A stretch of 64,000 nt of DNA from Scilla litardierei (Eukaryota; Streptophyta; Magnoliopsida; Asparagales; Asparagaceae). The translations under genes and the position numbers were made by a program. The notes below the pieces were generated by a model. That model was not told the origin of the DNA. It made no database searches and worked only from the letters and a program-made list of their open reading frames with translations. The stretch spans positions 109,218,837 to 109,282,836 of the forward strand of contig CM061139.1 in the NCBI GenBank assembly GCA_030789695.1, written 5' to 3'. Positions 34,269-45,088 of this stretch are shown here, piece after piece (the first letter of the stretch is position 1; each line of letters opens with the position of its first letter).

Positions 34269-37200
34269 TCACGAGTCCGGAAACAAAAGTGGGAAACGCT
34301 CTCGCATCTCATCCTCATTCTCCCAAGTAGACTCTCCAGGTGACCCGTGTCGCCACATCACCCTCACAAGATTATCAATCTTGTTCCGAAGCGATTTCTG
34401 ACGCCTGTCCAGAATCTGCACTGGATGCTGGTCATGCGTCATATCGGGACAAACGGTAATCTCCGAAAAATCTACCGCATGAGACGGATCGCTAATGTAT
34501 CGACGAAGCTGCGACACATGGAAAACATTGTGAACTCCTTCCAAAGATGGCGGCAAGGCCAAGCGATAAGCTACCTCGCCAACCCTCTCCAAAACGTCAA
34601 ACGGTCCAATGTATCGCGGGCTCAACTTTCCACGCTTCCCGAAACGAGTCACACCACGATTCGGGGAAATCTTCAAGAACACATGGTCGCCCGGCTGAAA
34701 TTCCAAAGGACGACGTTTAGCATCCGCCCAATGCTTGAAACGGTCCTGAGCAATTCTCAACCTCTCCCGAATATTCCTGACGATATCCACGGCCTCCACG
34801 ATCATCTCAGGTCCCAACAACTCCCGATCACCAACGTCATCCCAACTCAATGGCGATCGACATTTCCTCCCATAAAGAGCGGCGAAAGGCGCCATGCCAA
34901 TACTCGCCTGGAAGCTGTTGTTGTAAGAGAACTCCACCAAATGCAGATGGTCCTCCCACGAACCCTTGAAATCCAACATGCACGCCCTCAGCATGTCTTC
35001 CAAAATCTGAATCGTCCTCTCGGACTGGCCATCCGTCTGCGGATGGTACGCCGTGCTGAAACTCAGACGCGTACCCAAACTCTTCTGCAAACTCTGCCAG
35101 AACTGAGATATGAACCTCGTGTCTCTGTCAGACACGATACTCACGGGGACTCCATGAAGTCGCACAACCTCCTGCACGATTCACGTTACATCACTATCCA
35201 AACTAGGAAAAGGAAATAAAACGGAGAGTAAAAGAATTTTACCTCCATGTATCTCCTCGCTAGCGCCTCAGTGGACTGTCCCACTCGGAACGGAATAAAG
35301 TGCGCAGATTTGGTCAATCGATCTACGATCACCCAAATCGCGTCATTCTGCTTCGGACTCCGAGGTAGTCCAGTCACGAAATCCATAGTGATGTGTTGCC
35401 ACTTCCACTCCGGAATCGGAAGCGGTTGTAGCAACCCGGCCGTACGCTGATGCTCCGCCTTCACTTGCTGGCAAACCAAGCACTTGGCTACACTCCGAGC
35501 CACGCTCCTCTTCATACCATGCCACCAATAATTCAGACGAAGATCCTGGTACATCTTGGTGCCACCAGGATGCACAGAATACGGCGAACTGTGTGCCTCC
35601 ACCATCAGCTCCTCTCTGATATCCCCAGCCGGCACACACAACCTGGCTCCGAACCTCAGCGAGCCATCCTCATGAATCAAAAAGTCAGTCCGCAGACCGG
35701 CTTCCACCTGCTCCCGAATCTTCATCAGCTTCGGATCCTCGGCCTGGCCAGCCTTAATCCGATCCACGATCGTCGACTGTACCTGCATGTACATCAACGA
35801 CGAAGCCTCCTCAGGAAGAACAACCTCCACACCAGACTCGTAAAAATCCTGCTGCAATCTCCACTGCGAGGTCAAAATCATCACCGCTGGAAGCCTACTC
35901 AAATCATCCGGAACCACATTCACCTTGCCAGGGTGAAACTGCAAATCAATCTCATAATCCGCCATAAGCTCCAACCATCGACGCTGTCGCATGTTGAGCT
36001 CCTTCTGAGTGAAAATATCCTTCAAGCTTTTGTGATCGGTGAAAATCTTCACTTTCTCACTCAGCAGGAAGTGCCTCCAAATCTTAAGAGCAAACACAAC
36101 GGCAGCCAACTCCAAATCATGCGTCGGGTAATTCTTCTCATGAACCTTAAGCTAACGAGACGCATACGCCACAACATGCCCGTGCTGATGCAACACACAA
36201 CCGAGACCCTTGCCAGAAGCATCGCAAAAGATCTCAAATCCACCGCTGCGATCAGGCACAACAAGAATAGGGGCAGTCGTCAACCTCTCCTTCAGAACAC
36301 CAAAAGCACTCTCACAATCACCCGACCAAACAAAAGCAACATCCTTCCGCGTCAACCTAGTCATCGGCTCAGCAATACGAGAAAAGTCCTTAATGAATCG
36401 TCGATAGTAACCAGCAAGTCCAAGGAAGCTCCGAATCTCAGACGCAGACGACGGAACAGGCCACTCCCTGATGGCCCGAATCTTCTCGGGATCCACTGAA
36501 ATACCATCTCCAGTCACCACATGCCCGAGAAAAGCAACTCGATCCAGCCAAAACTCGCACTTCGAAAACTTTGCATACAACCGATGCTTCCTCAAAATCT
36601 CCAACACCGTCCTTAAGTGCGAGGCATGCTCTTCCTCCGACCTCGAATAGATCAGAATGTCGTCAATAAATATAACAACAAACTTATCCAAAAAGTCGTA
36701 GAAAATCAGGTTCATCAGATTCATGAAAACTGCGGGCGCGTTAGTTACGTCGAAAGGCATAACCACAAACTCATAGTGTCCATACTTCGTCCTGAACGCT
36801 GTCTTCGGAACATCATCCTTCTTCACCTTCAACTGATGGTAACCACTCCTCAAATCCAATTTAGAAAACACCCTCGAACCTCCAAGCTGATCAAAAATAT
36901 CATCGATGCGAGGCAACGGGTATTTATTCTTAATGGTCACCGCATTCAACTCCCGATAATCCACGCACATGCGACGCGAACCATCCTTCTTCTTCACCAG
37001 CAACACCGGTGCTCCCCACGGAGACACACTAGGATTAATATAACCCTTCTGCAAAAGCTCATCCAACTGCTTCCGCAACTCTTCCAACTCTGCAGGTGCC
37101 ATACGATACGGCGCCTTCGAAATCGGCTGCGCACATGGAACAAGATCGATAGAAAATTCCAGAGCTCGATCAGGTGGCAAACCAGACATCTCCTCGGGGA

Positions 37201-37662
37201 AGACGTCGCCAAAATCACGCACCACAGCTGGCCACTCCAACTCCATCTGCAAAGCCACAGCCTCCACCGGCCTGGCCCGAAATCTGACAGGACCAAGCGA
37301 ACTGCTACCACGACTGAACTCAAATACTGGATGTCCAGGAATCTCGAACACCACCTTCTTCCTCCGACAGTCGATCGTAGCATAGAAGCTCGCAAGCCAG
37401 TCCATCCCAAGAACCGCATCATAGTTGATGATGTCGTGGACAATGAAATCAGCGAAAAGCTCATGTCCACAGACCACCAACGAGCAAGAATTGCAGCCAC
37501 GATGCACCGAGACCACGTCATTCCCTGTAACGATATTCCAACTCTTGGGAAGAGGGGACGTCGACAAGGAATGCCTCTCCACGAAGCTCCGAGAAATAAT
37601 GCACATCGATGCACCAGAGTCAAAGAGGACTCGTGCAGGAAATGTGCAAACCAAAACCACAC
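34269..37662 (-). pseudogene. pol of element B: protease, RT, RNase H, integrase, chromodomain
   Basis: In order from 37662 down: protease FDSGAS; RT with [17 protein letters not shown] and the catalytic FIDDILIYS; RNase H with [10 protein letters not shown]; integrase with a C-X2-C finger, the first acidic residue in TMDFVTGLP, then IVSDRDTRF and GQSERT. A C-terminal chromodomain-like stretch follows ([31 protein letters not shown]). This places it in the chromoviruses, Tekay/Del clade. One TAG at 36152-36154 inside RNase H looks like a Gln codon lost by C-to-T. The only other frame break is the intron-like 35172-35242. Plus ORFs opposite are shadows. Confidence 0.9.
35172..35242 (-). other. 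candidate 71-bp GT-AG intron in integrase of element B
   Basis: On the minus strand GAG|GTAAAATTC opens it and CGTGCAG|GAG closes it. It is T-rich, 71 bases long (not a multiple of three), and falls between the first two catalytic acids of integrase. Conserved integrase sequence stops exactly at its left edge (RRYME) and resumes exactly at its right edge (EVVRLHG). Confidence 0.65.
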
Positions 37663-37775
37663 CTAACAAGCAATTAGCAATCAAACCCTATTCTAGCAAG
37701 CAACCATGTTCAAGCAAACAACACAATCTAACAATCAAAACCAGCTAGGAAAGTAACAGCTAGATTGAGGATTAC
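37663..37775 (-). other. candidate 113-bp GT-AG intron at the gag/protease junction of element B
   Basis: On the minus strand it starts CACAG|GTAATC and ends CTTGTTAG|GTGTGG. TGCTAATTG, a good plant branch point, lies about 15 bases before the AG. It is 113 bases long, T-rich, and its unspliced reading stops in frame at 37735. Excision would connect the gag and pol frames in phase. Confidence 0.7.
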
Positions 37776-38907
37776 CTGTGATAACCTCATCCACAGCCTC
37801 GCTCTCCGCAGCAGTCATCAGAAAAGCCTGCCTCCTCGGCGGAACAGCCTGCCGAAAAGCCTGCCCCTGCGGAACAAGAGCTGCTCCACGACCAGCAGGA
37901 ACAGACGCTCGCTGTTGCAACGGCTGAGCTGCAACAGGAGCCCTCCGCAGCGGACCCGCATGCCGACAATCCTTCGCGACATGGGAAGCATCACCACAAA
38001 CCAGACACTGGCCCAAAAACTTCCGACACTGATCCTTGATATGGCCAGGCTTGTCGCAGAAATGGCAAGACTTCAGAATAGGCCCTCCTGGCCTCTTAAA
38101 CTGAGCAGACTGATTAGGCCTGAATCCAGGTCTAACCACAGCTCTCGCCTGCTCCATAGGCCTCTTCCCAGCACCAACAACAGACCCCCTCCTCTGGTCC
38201 ACGAGCAACTCATGCCTCTTGGCAGCGACCAGAACCTTATGATAAGATTCCCGGTCAGAAGAGCTCACAAAACTCTGGAGCTCCGAAGCAAGCCCCTGCA
38301 GGAACCTCTGAGCCTTCTCCTCAGCGTCCTGCACCATCTTTGGTGCAAACCGACTCAGCCTCATGAACTCTTGGTGATATAGGTCCACCGACGAGTTCCC
38401 TTGCTTCAAATCGATAAAACGCTGCAGCATCTCTTCCCTGGCAGCTTTCAGGAAGAACTCACCCTCAAATCTAGCCTTGAAGGTAGCCCAAGCTATCAGC
38501 TCCACCAACAACTTCTCTTCCGCATCCCACCAATTCCGAGCATTATCCTTGAGTTGCCTCTTCGCCAAATCAACCCATCCAGCCGGGGTGATCTTGGCCA
38601 TCTTCAGATTGTCCTCGATGTTCCGAATCCACTCATCGGCAGCCAGAGGACCCTCAGAACCATCAAAATATGCGGGACCCAGCTCCCGAAATTGCTTCGC
38701 TCCTGGCTCAGAGCGAGGGGCATCCGGAAGAGCCCGGGCAGCTCGAGCAAGTGGAGCATTCTGGACTTGCAGAAGCACGCCCTGCTGCACTTGCATCATC
38801 TGGAGCATCATCCGCATCATCTCACCGCTGGTGGGTTCCCGCTCAAGCTCCTCATGATGAGGGACCGCGCCACTACCCCCACCACGGGTGAAACGTCTTC
38901 CTGCCAT
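37776..38907 (-). CDS. gag of element B
   Basis: The ORF starts at MAGRRFTRGG and, read without splicing, ends at 37735 after 390 codons. It carries the chromovirus Gag core (PAYFDGSEGPLAADEWI, then VDLYHQEFMRLSRFAP) and two CCHC zinc knuckles, CHFCDKPGHIKDQC and CLVCGDASHVAKDC. It is uninterrupted. The last 13 or so residues before the stop come from the candidate intron, so an unspliced message gives a Gag with a short private tail. The leader upstream is only 144 bases. Confidence 0.88.
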
Positions 38908-39051
38908 CTAGTGACACAGAAAACGAATCAGATTAGACTCATAGCTTATGACATCGGACGTCGAACTTAATTTATTGGACATTCTAATATTATTATCGCT
39001 ATTCCAAAAATCGCAGTTACAGAAGGACCTGCATGGGCCACCAACAAAACC
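38908..39051 (-). other. short leader of element B without a clear primer site
   Basis: In element orientation it begins GGTTTTGTTGGTGGCCCATG. No initiator-Met match is present. TGGTGGCCCATGC, 9 bases in, is the only TGG-initial candidate. Confidence 0.5.
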
Positions 39052-41561
39052 TGTCACGACCCGCTTCCCTAAAATGGAGTCGAGACGTGAGAAGGTCCGC
39101 ACGAGAGTGGAGCTGTGAAGCCCCAAACCCGATAAGCGTCAATAATACATAAGCAGGTCCCTGTAACCACAACGGAATAACAATAATAACACAAGGAGAT
39201 ACTGAAATAAAATCTCACATCTCATACATTGTCCAACAAGAAAATAAGTCCAACATCCAGAAAAGCCACCAGGCTAAAAGAGAAGAATCTAAAGGCCCAG
39301 AACAAGGCCAACAAAAGCAACAACAACAACAAAGTATAGGTGCTACGCACCGATAACAAACAACTGTTTAACAAAAGTAAAACACAACGAAGACACTAGG
39401 ACTGGTCCCCAGTGTCCACGTACTCCCCGTCAAACACAAGCTCGGGCTCGGCGTCAGCAAACACCTCGTCCTCAACAAGGTACTCAGGCTCAGGATATAA
39501 CATGTGTCACCCAAAAGAGTAAAGGGGCACATGTCAGCAAGTCTAAAAGACTTGGGCAAGGAAACTGAAAGTAAGGCAACTAGCAACCTAGCAGTTTAGT
39601 ATGCATGACATGGCAGTTATAACATGAGTGCACAATTTAAGACATGGCAAGACAATTTGTACAAGAGAACGATCATCGGGACAAGACAAGACAAGACAAG
39701 ACAAGAGTAGCCACGCTACTATCAATCTCAATCAATTCACATTGTTTGCAGGTGTTTACGCCCTTCGCTGAATGGTACAACATTCAGACCGATCGGCACT
39801 AAACACAAATCACGTTTCACGTTGTTTTGTAGATGTTTACGCCCTTCGCTGAATGGTACAACATTCAGACCGATCGGCACTAAACACTACCCCACCCCAA
39901 AGAGTTTACGCCTTACAACTGCAGTTGTTGATCAAACAGACCCCCAGTTGCCTGGCCGCTTAACCCTTACCCCATCCCGCACTAAACAAGCCAGGGTCCC
40001 TGAACATGAGCCCAGCAAGTGAGCCAGGGTTGCCCCGCACGGGAGCTTGTTTCTTAGTTCACAATTCAATATATCGAGCGTTGGGGTTAGCAACTCATTA
40101 TGCTCGCTTCTGGTCACGAGCCATGAACACAAGTAGTGTAGCGATGCTACGCAATCACGGGATCACCAAAAGAATGCAATGACATGACATTTAATTCGCG
40201 TACCGTTAATGGAAAGTAAACATGAAATGGTAATTGTGCAACATGCTAAATGTCGGAACTAGCTTCGTTGTCAGCTAGTTCCCCAATTTGCGCCTAGGCG
40301 AGTATCATTTCGTCGCCTAGCCTCTTTTACGCCTACAACAAGCAAATGGCCTAAAACATGGCCTAAACCCTAAGTGGCAAGTTTCACTTGCCTAGCACCG
40401 AGGATGACGACCACTTCGTCACACGGATGCCAATCTACGGGGAAATCGCTGTTTTGGGGGAACAATCATCAAACAACATGAAATTTTATTAGGGTTTCAT
40501 AAAAATGTAAATAGGTTATGAAAACAACGGTAGATCGATTTCTTACCGAGAGGAAGCGGAAGAAACACTCCGGGGAACCCTAGGATCAGATCTGGAAAAG
40601 ATTGGAGAAGTTTGGGGAAACTAGGGTTTTGGGGGATTTGGGGATTTTGATGGATTTGGTGAGATTTTGGGGAAGATGAGAGGTAGATAGAGTGGATGGA
40701 TGGTTTGGATGATGGATTTAGGGCTTGGAATGAAGAAATGAAGCTTGGAGGAAGATGGGGGCTCAAGGGGGAAGATTTTAGGGTTTTGGGTCGTGTTGGA
40801 GAAGATGAAATCGTTTGGGTTGGGTTTAAATAGGATGGACTGGCGGCTGCCCAGAAATTAGGGTTTCAACACTGGTTAGTCGGTCAAAGAGCAACCACTG
40901 ACCGACTAGTTTGGCAACTAGTCGGTCGGTCGACCAACGCAGACCGACTAAGTGCAAACAGTAACTCCTGAACGAAAATAGGATTTTAGAGTTAGTCGGT
41001 CCATGAACAATTACTGACCGACTAGTTTAGCATCTAGTCGGTCGATGAACGTTCTTAGACCGACTAAGAGTAAACAGTAACTCAACTAAAATTAAGATGA
41101 TGAGTTAGTTGGTTAAAGAAGCATTGCTGACCGACTAGTTTGCAACCTAGTCGGTCAACCAACGTTCTTAGACCGACTAACGATTAACAGTAACTCCTGA
41201 GAAATTTAGAAAGCCAACTAGTCGGTCCAAGAAGGATTTCCGACCACTGGATCGTCATCTAGTCGGTCGGTGGCCCTTCTTACACCGGCTAATGAGCACC
41301 AAAAGTTCCGATACGGAGCGCGGGGCCCCGGGATCGATTCCTAAGACTCCTAGGCTTGATCTAATAGTTAGATACGACCGTTATGAAGTCCGTCACGAGT
41401 GACACACTTCGAAATCGACGATCCTAAGGAAGAAACGAGAAAATACGACGAATCGATCGAAAATGAAATCTACGGAGACGAAAACCACACGAGAGGAGAA
41501 AATCCACCAAAACATATATTATATTATAATAAATCCAGATACATGAAAAGCAGTCGTTACA
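39052..41561 (-). repeat. 5' LTR of element B
   Basis: 2510 bp, TG at 39052 to CA at 41561. It carries ACAAG repeats (39681-39705), the 81-bp duplication (39754-39887), a TATA box (40826-40832) and the four-unit hairpin array (40877-41295). A one-base loss near 41245 breaks one half-site. Confidence 0.93.
40877..41295 (-). repeat. CTAGTCGGTC hairpin array in U3 of element B (5' LTR)
   Basis: The same array as 33537-33957 with four or five base differences. This is the copy placed to control element B transcription from the TATA box at 40826-40832. Confidence 0.9.
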
Positions 41562-41566
41562 AGTCC

Positions 41567-41577
41567 AATATCCAACA
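41567..41577 (-). repeat. terminal 11 bases of the split 5' LTR of element A
   Basis: AATATCCAACA after the AGTCC duplication is exactly the end missing at 15964. GACAT follows at 41578-41582. Confidence 0.92.
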
Positions 41578-41582
41578 GACAT

Positions 41583-42522
41583 CTCCTTCAAACTATAAGA
41601 ATAAACATCATATAACCTTCTTATAAATTAGAATGCATGGTACCGTTTTGATCTTGCTTGTTGATTAAAAAACAGTAGGTGGCACGGCATGGTTTTTATT
41701 AAAAGTGACATAATATTTTATGTATATTGAAAAAATAGAAATTATAGAAAATTAAGGAAATGTTTAGAAAAATTACAGTATGAAACAATGCATTTAATAT
41801 ATAAAGGCATATCAAGTCGAAGCCATAACTTTTAATAAAGGTACAAATTAATAAAAAAAAAGTTAAAGAGCTCTATTAAGAACCGTTAAATAGAAAAGTG
41901 CAATGAGAATTAAAGCACTTGATTTATATTTTAATTGTCCCTTTAGCCTCTTTCGTTTATCACTTACTAGTCCACTTGCAAAGGGCACAACTCGATAATA
42001 CATTGAATAATAGAGGTAAAAATCGACAAAAATAACATCGACGTAGAGAAGCAGTGAGCCAATGACAAAAGCAGCGATGATAGAAGTACTTGCAGTTAGA
42101 AGATAAAAAGGAGGAGACGCAAAATAGGAGCAACAATGCAAGCAACAATGGGAAGCAGTGCATTGCGCTAAAAACCCACATGATTAAAATTATCACAACA
42201 TGCTTAAAATTTTTGCATCATGCAAACCACGGGATCGTGAATGTGTCAATGATATCAAGAATTTAAAGAAATTAAAATTGGCTTATTGATTTCAAAAAAA
42301 ATAGTTATGTAAATTCTAACTTCTATGTATCAATTCAAAGTACTCATATAAGCATTTTCACAAACAGTTAAAGTGTGTTGTGCTATCAAATAAAGAGAAT
42401 CACACAAATTATTCAAATGTCTTCTACCATTATATAAATTTAACAAATTAAACCCAACATAAAAAATCAAGAAATAAAACATATCCACTAAATTAAAACT
42501 GGCACTTGGTAAATTGAATCGT
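41583..42522. other. unassigned AT-rich DNA, possibly former intron of the KUP7-like fragment
   Basis: No convincing exon. A hydrophobic minus ORF (41863-42141) has no recognisable family motif. Confidence 0.5.
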
Positions 42523-42526
42523 ACCT

Positions 42527-42938
42527 CTAATCATTCTGATGAGTGCCAGGGACCTCAAGGGCCTCGACGTCGAAAGAATCGATCCTGGGCCCCATCCTGA
42601 TCAGCCTCTGCTCCACATTATTCTCTTCCTCATACAACTCGAAGCTCATTCGATGTGACAAATCCAGGCCATCATCTTCCTCATCGCTGTTGGGATCGCC
42701 CTCATTTTGGAAAACACATCTCGATTCAATCGAATCAGACTTCAACAGATTAGTTACCAGAATCGAGAGATGCCGGAGCAGTGGAATGATCCATGGCGAT
42801 TCGAAGCGGAAGGCCACCGAGCAAGGGATCCGACTCGGATCTGAATCCAAGACAAAGAAGAGGAGTCCATCCAAGGAAGATCCGACTGAGATCCGAGCCC
42901 ATCAACTGCTCTCGTCCGACCCCATCAGCTTGCAACAA
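42527..42938 (-). pseudogene. first-exon fragment of a KUP7-type potassium transporter
   Basis: The minus strand encodes DSIESR, an acidic DEEDDGLDL region and RLIRMGPRIDSFDVEALEVPG. This is the conserved N-terminal tail of the plant HAK/KUP/KT transporter subgroup containing Arabidopsis KUP7, which moves K+ across membranes. A CT-rich leader and a candidate start, MDHSTAPASLDSG near 42790, lie upstream but in another frame. A TAG at 42527-42529 falls three bases before a good donor, AG|GTACG, at 42523-42524, where the family normally continues with Tyr-Glu. No transmembrane exon was found in the window. The frame break and stop indicate a pseudogene or displaced first exon. Confidence 0.65.
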
Positions 42939-43091
42939 CGGAGGGGAGAAGGAGAGGGAGGGAGGGTGGGTGGGTGGGGGGAGAGAGATTTTTTGAGAGA
43001 GGAGAAGCTTATGGTCTGGAATTAAAAGGGAGAAACGAAAAAGATTGGCAGAAACATTTGGGAAGCCCGCGCCAGCGAAAATGTTTTGAGC

Positions 43092-43318
43092 TTTTCAGCC
43101 ACGGAAGTACATGTGGCCGTTTACACTTAGCCAGAGAAGAATCTGTGGCTAATATCATCCATCAGCCACGGATTAGTCTGTGGCTAAAATTCCGTGGCTA
43201 AATTAAATATATGGCCACAGATCTTCAACCACAGACGAATCTGTGGCTGAAAGCTAATCTTCAGCCATGGATATGTCTGTGGCTGATGATATGTGGCCAT
43301 TTGTCCGTTTTCTATTAG
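43092..43318 (-). mobile_element. terminal region of a CACTA (En/Spm) DNA transposon
   Basis: In minus orientation it begins CACTAATAGAAAACGG and continues with many short GTGGCCA, GCCACAG and GTGGCTGA subterminal repeats in both orientations. This is the hallmark of plant CACTA ends. Only one terminus is visible. The left limit is approximate and no transposase is present. Confidence 0.65.
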
Positions 43319-44170
43319 TGAGTGAAGGAAAGAAGAAGCTGCACATAGTGAATTGGAAGAAGGTGTGTATAACTAAGAAGGGTTGGTGGCCTTGGTCTTC
43401 ATTCTATGGAGTTGCATAATGATGTGCTTTTGCGGCAGTTAGCTTGGAGGTTTTTAACGGAACCACATGCTCTTTGGATTCGGCTTCTGAAGTCAAAATA
43501 TAAGCTTCTTTCTAATTTTGTCTCTTATGTTTCAAGTTTAGATTCCATCCCTTCTACTTGGTCTTATTCCTAGAGAGGATTGGTCCAGGGATTGCAGAAT
43601 TTATCCGATGGACTTTTTGAAACGGATTGGGGATGGAACAAGTACTTATTTTTGGAGGGATAATTGGTTGGGTCAGCCGCTTCTGTCTACTATTTCTCTT
43701 CCGTTATACTAGTCCGAGACTTTATCCAGGATGATATATGGGATATGGGAAACTTTTCACATTAGTTCTTTAGAAGGTGGCACAAATAATCATGTCTTAT
43801 CCACTTCACAGGGTCACATCCCAGTCTGATCGGTATATAAGGCATCCCACGTCGAATGTGATTTTTTCTACTCAATCAGCTTATCTGAAGTTGATGCAGA
43901 GGTATGGCAGGGGTCTGGGGAGTTATCTTGATTGGTTGTAGAAATTACCTTTACCTGCTGGGTGGCTTTTCTTCATATGGTTATTTGTCAGAGATCGGAT
44001 CGTTATAAATGCACTACGATTTCGTCGGGAATCTCTGAGTCTGACTTGTGCTTATTCTGTGGTTCTGAATCCGAGACTACTCTCTAAGTTCTCAGGGATT
44101 GCATAGAAGCTAAGAAGGTCTGGATTGTTTTCTTCTGGACTTTGGATTCCCGTGGTTCTATCATGTAATA
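43319..44170 (+). pseudogene. LINE (L1-type) reverse transcriptase C-terminal relic
   Basis: Broken plus-strand frames give HIVNWKKVCITKKG, then NDVLLRQLAWRF and LWIRLLKSKYK, the region that follows RT in plant L1 elements. Near 44030 CLFCGSESETTL, with DCIEAKKVW following, matches the RT zinc-binding domain (zf-RVT). Several stops and frame changes show it is old. Confidence 0.7.
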
Positions 44171-44671
44171 CCATATTTTCATGTATACGAGTATTATGTA
44201 GGTATTTTTTATCGTATTTATACACGTACATCTTTATGTCTTTTTGGGTATTTTTCCTAATTTTTCTAAAATTATTATTATAATAAATGCCTTAAATCTT
44301 TTAATACATTAAGTATTTAGTGTAATACATGCTGTATAGTATTGTATGCGGTATAATGAGTGTATTTATATTTTCCAAGAATTTAAGAATTCAATTTTCC
44401 TTAAGATGACACATACCACTCTTAGGTGTCATTAGCTAGGGCACCCTTAACCAAATGACTTGATTTAAGACAATCTGGAATCATAACTTAATTATCTACA
44501 AATTTTATGTTGGGACCTCAATCAGGATCTGATTGTAAACTGACTGAATTAACTGATTTTTATTACTATAAATTTTAGTTTCAGAACAGATTCTGCACCC
44601 TATATGGTACAAGCGATAACTAGTAACCTAGAGATCCAAAAATTATGATTCGTGTTGCTATGGAAACATAA
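44171..44671. other. unassigned AT-rich DNA
   Basis: No ORF or RNA gene recognised. A segment near 44480-44600 (AATTATCTACAAATTTTATG and following) resembles 45082-45210 on the far side of the MITE, suggesting an older duplication. Confidence 0.5.
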
Positions 44672-44680
44672 TTAAATTAT

Positions 44681-45079
44681 GGGTAAAGTGTTCCTAGGGT
44701 GACTCCTTAGATTCAATCTAAGGAGTCGCCCTCATTTTCCCCATATCCCACATTTTTTTTCGGAATTTTTTTTCATGGGGTTGTTGTTCACCTCATGGAT
44801 GATCAACATACCAAAAATCAATTCATTCCAATACTTTTAGAGCCCCCATCCACCCCTTGCAACTTCATGGGTTTTCAGCACGTTTTCAGACCGTTGAAGT
44901 TGCAAGGGGTAGATGGTGGCTCTAAAAGTATTGGAATGGCTTGATTTTTGGTATGTTGATCATCCATGAGGTGAACAACCCCATGAAAAATAAAATCCAA
45001 AAAAATTGTGGGATATGAGGGAAAATGGGAGCGACTCCTTAGGTTTAATCTAAGGAGTCACCCTAGGAACACTTTACCC
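44681..45079. mobile_element. fold-back MITE with 9-bp target duplication (Mutator-like)
   Basis: 399 bp that is nearly one long palindrome. GGGTAAAGTGTTCCTAGGGT opens it and the matching complement closes it. The arms run to a small loop near 44880. Each arm has its own inner hairpin built on GACTCCTTAG / CTAAGGAGTC. TTAAATTAT at 44672-44680 and 45080-45088 is a perfect 9-bp duplication, the Mutator signature. Confidence 0.88.
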
Positions 45080-45088
45080 TTAAATTAT

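Larger units (their letters stand above)
15965..41561 (-). mobile_element. Ty3/gypsy chromovirus B (Tekay/Del-like), carrying nested element C
   Basis: On the minus strand the element reads 5' LTR (41561-39052), gag, protease, RT, RNase H, integrase with chromodomain, polypurine tract and 3' LTR (34222-32281 joined to 16533-15965). AGTCC at 15960-15964 and 41562-41566 is the target duplication. About fourteen differences were counted by eye between the 2.51-kb LTRs, so it is younger than element A. Unusual features are two intron-like segments, no clear primer site, and a U3 hairpin array shared with element A. Confidence 0.93.
3667..41577 (-). mobile_element. SIRE/Maximus-like Ty1/copia retrotransposon A, carrying nested elements B and C
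   Basis: On the minus strand the element reads 5' LTR (41577-41567 joined to 15964-14229), primer site, gag, protease, integrase, RT, RNase H, an extra ORF, polypurine tract and 3' LTR (5410-3667). Gene order PR-INT-RT-RH defines Ty1/copia. The long LTRs, the pol motifs and the extra ORF downstream of pol point to the SIRE/Maximus lineage. About twenty differences were counted by eye between its LTRs over 1.74 kb. Its gag-pol carries at least four nonsense codons and two frame breaks, so it is no longer autonomous. A GACAT duplication flanks it. Confidence 0.92.

Noticed and set aside
34347..37666. Long plus-strand ORFs (290 and 349 codons) opposite chromovirus pol
   Set aside because: Antisense shadows of conserved minus-strand pol; no independent motifs.
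41863..42141. Hydrophobic minus ORF considered as a transmembrane exon of the KUP7-like gene
   Set aside because: No KUP motif could be matched, no suitable splice sites were seen, and AT-rich DNA easily gives hydrophobic ORFs.
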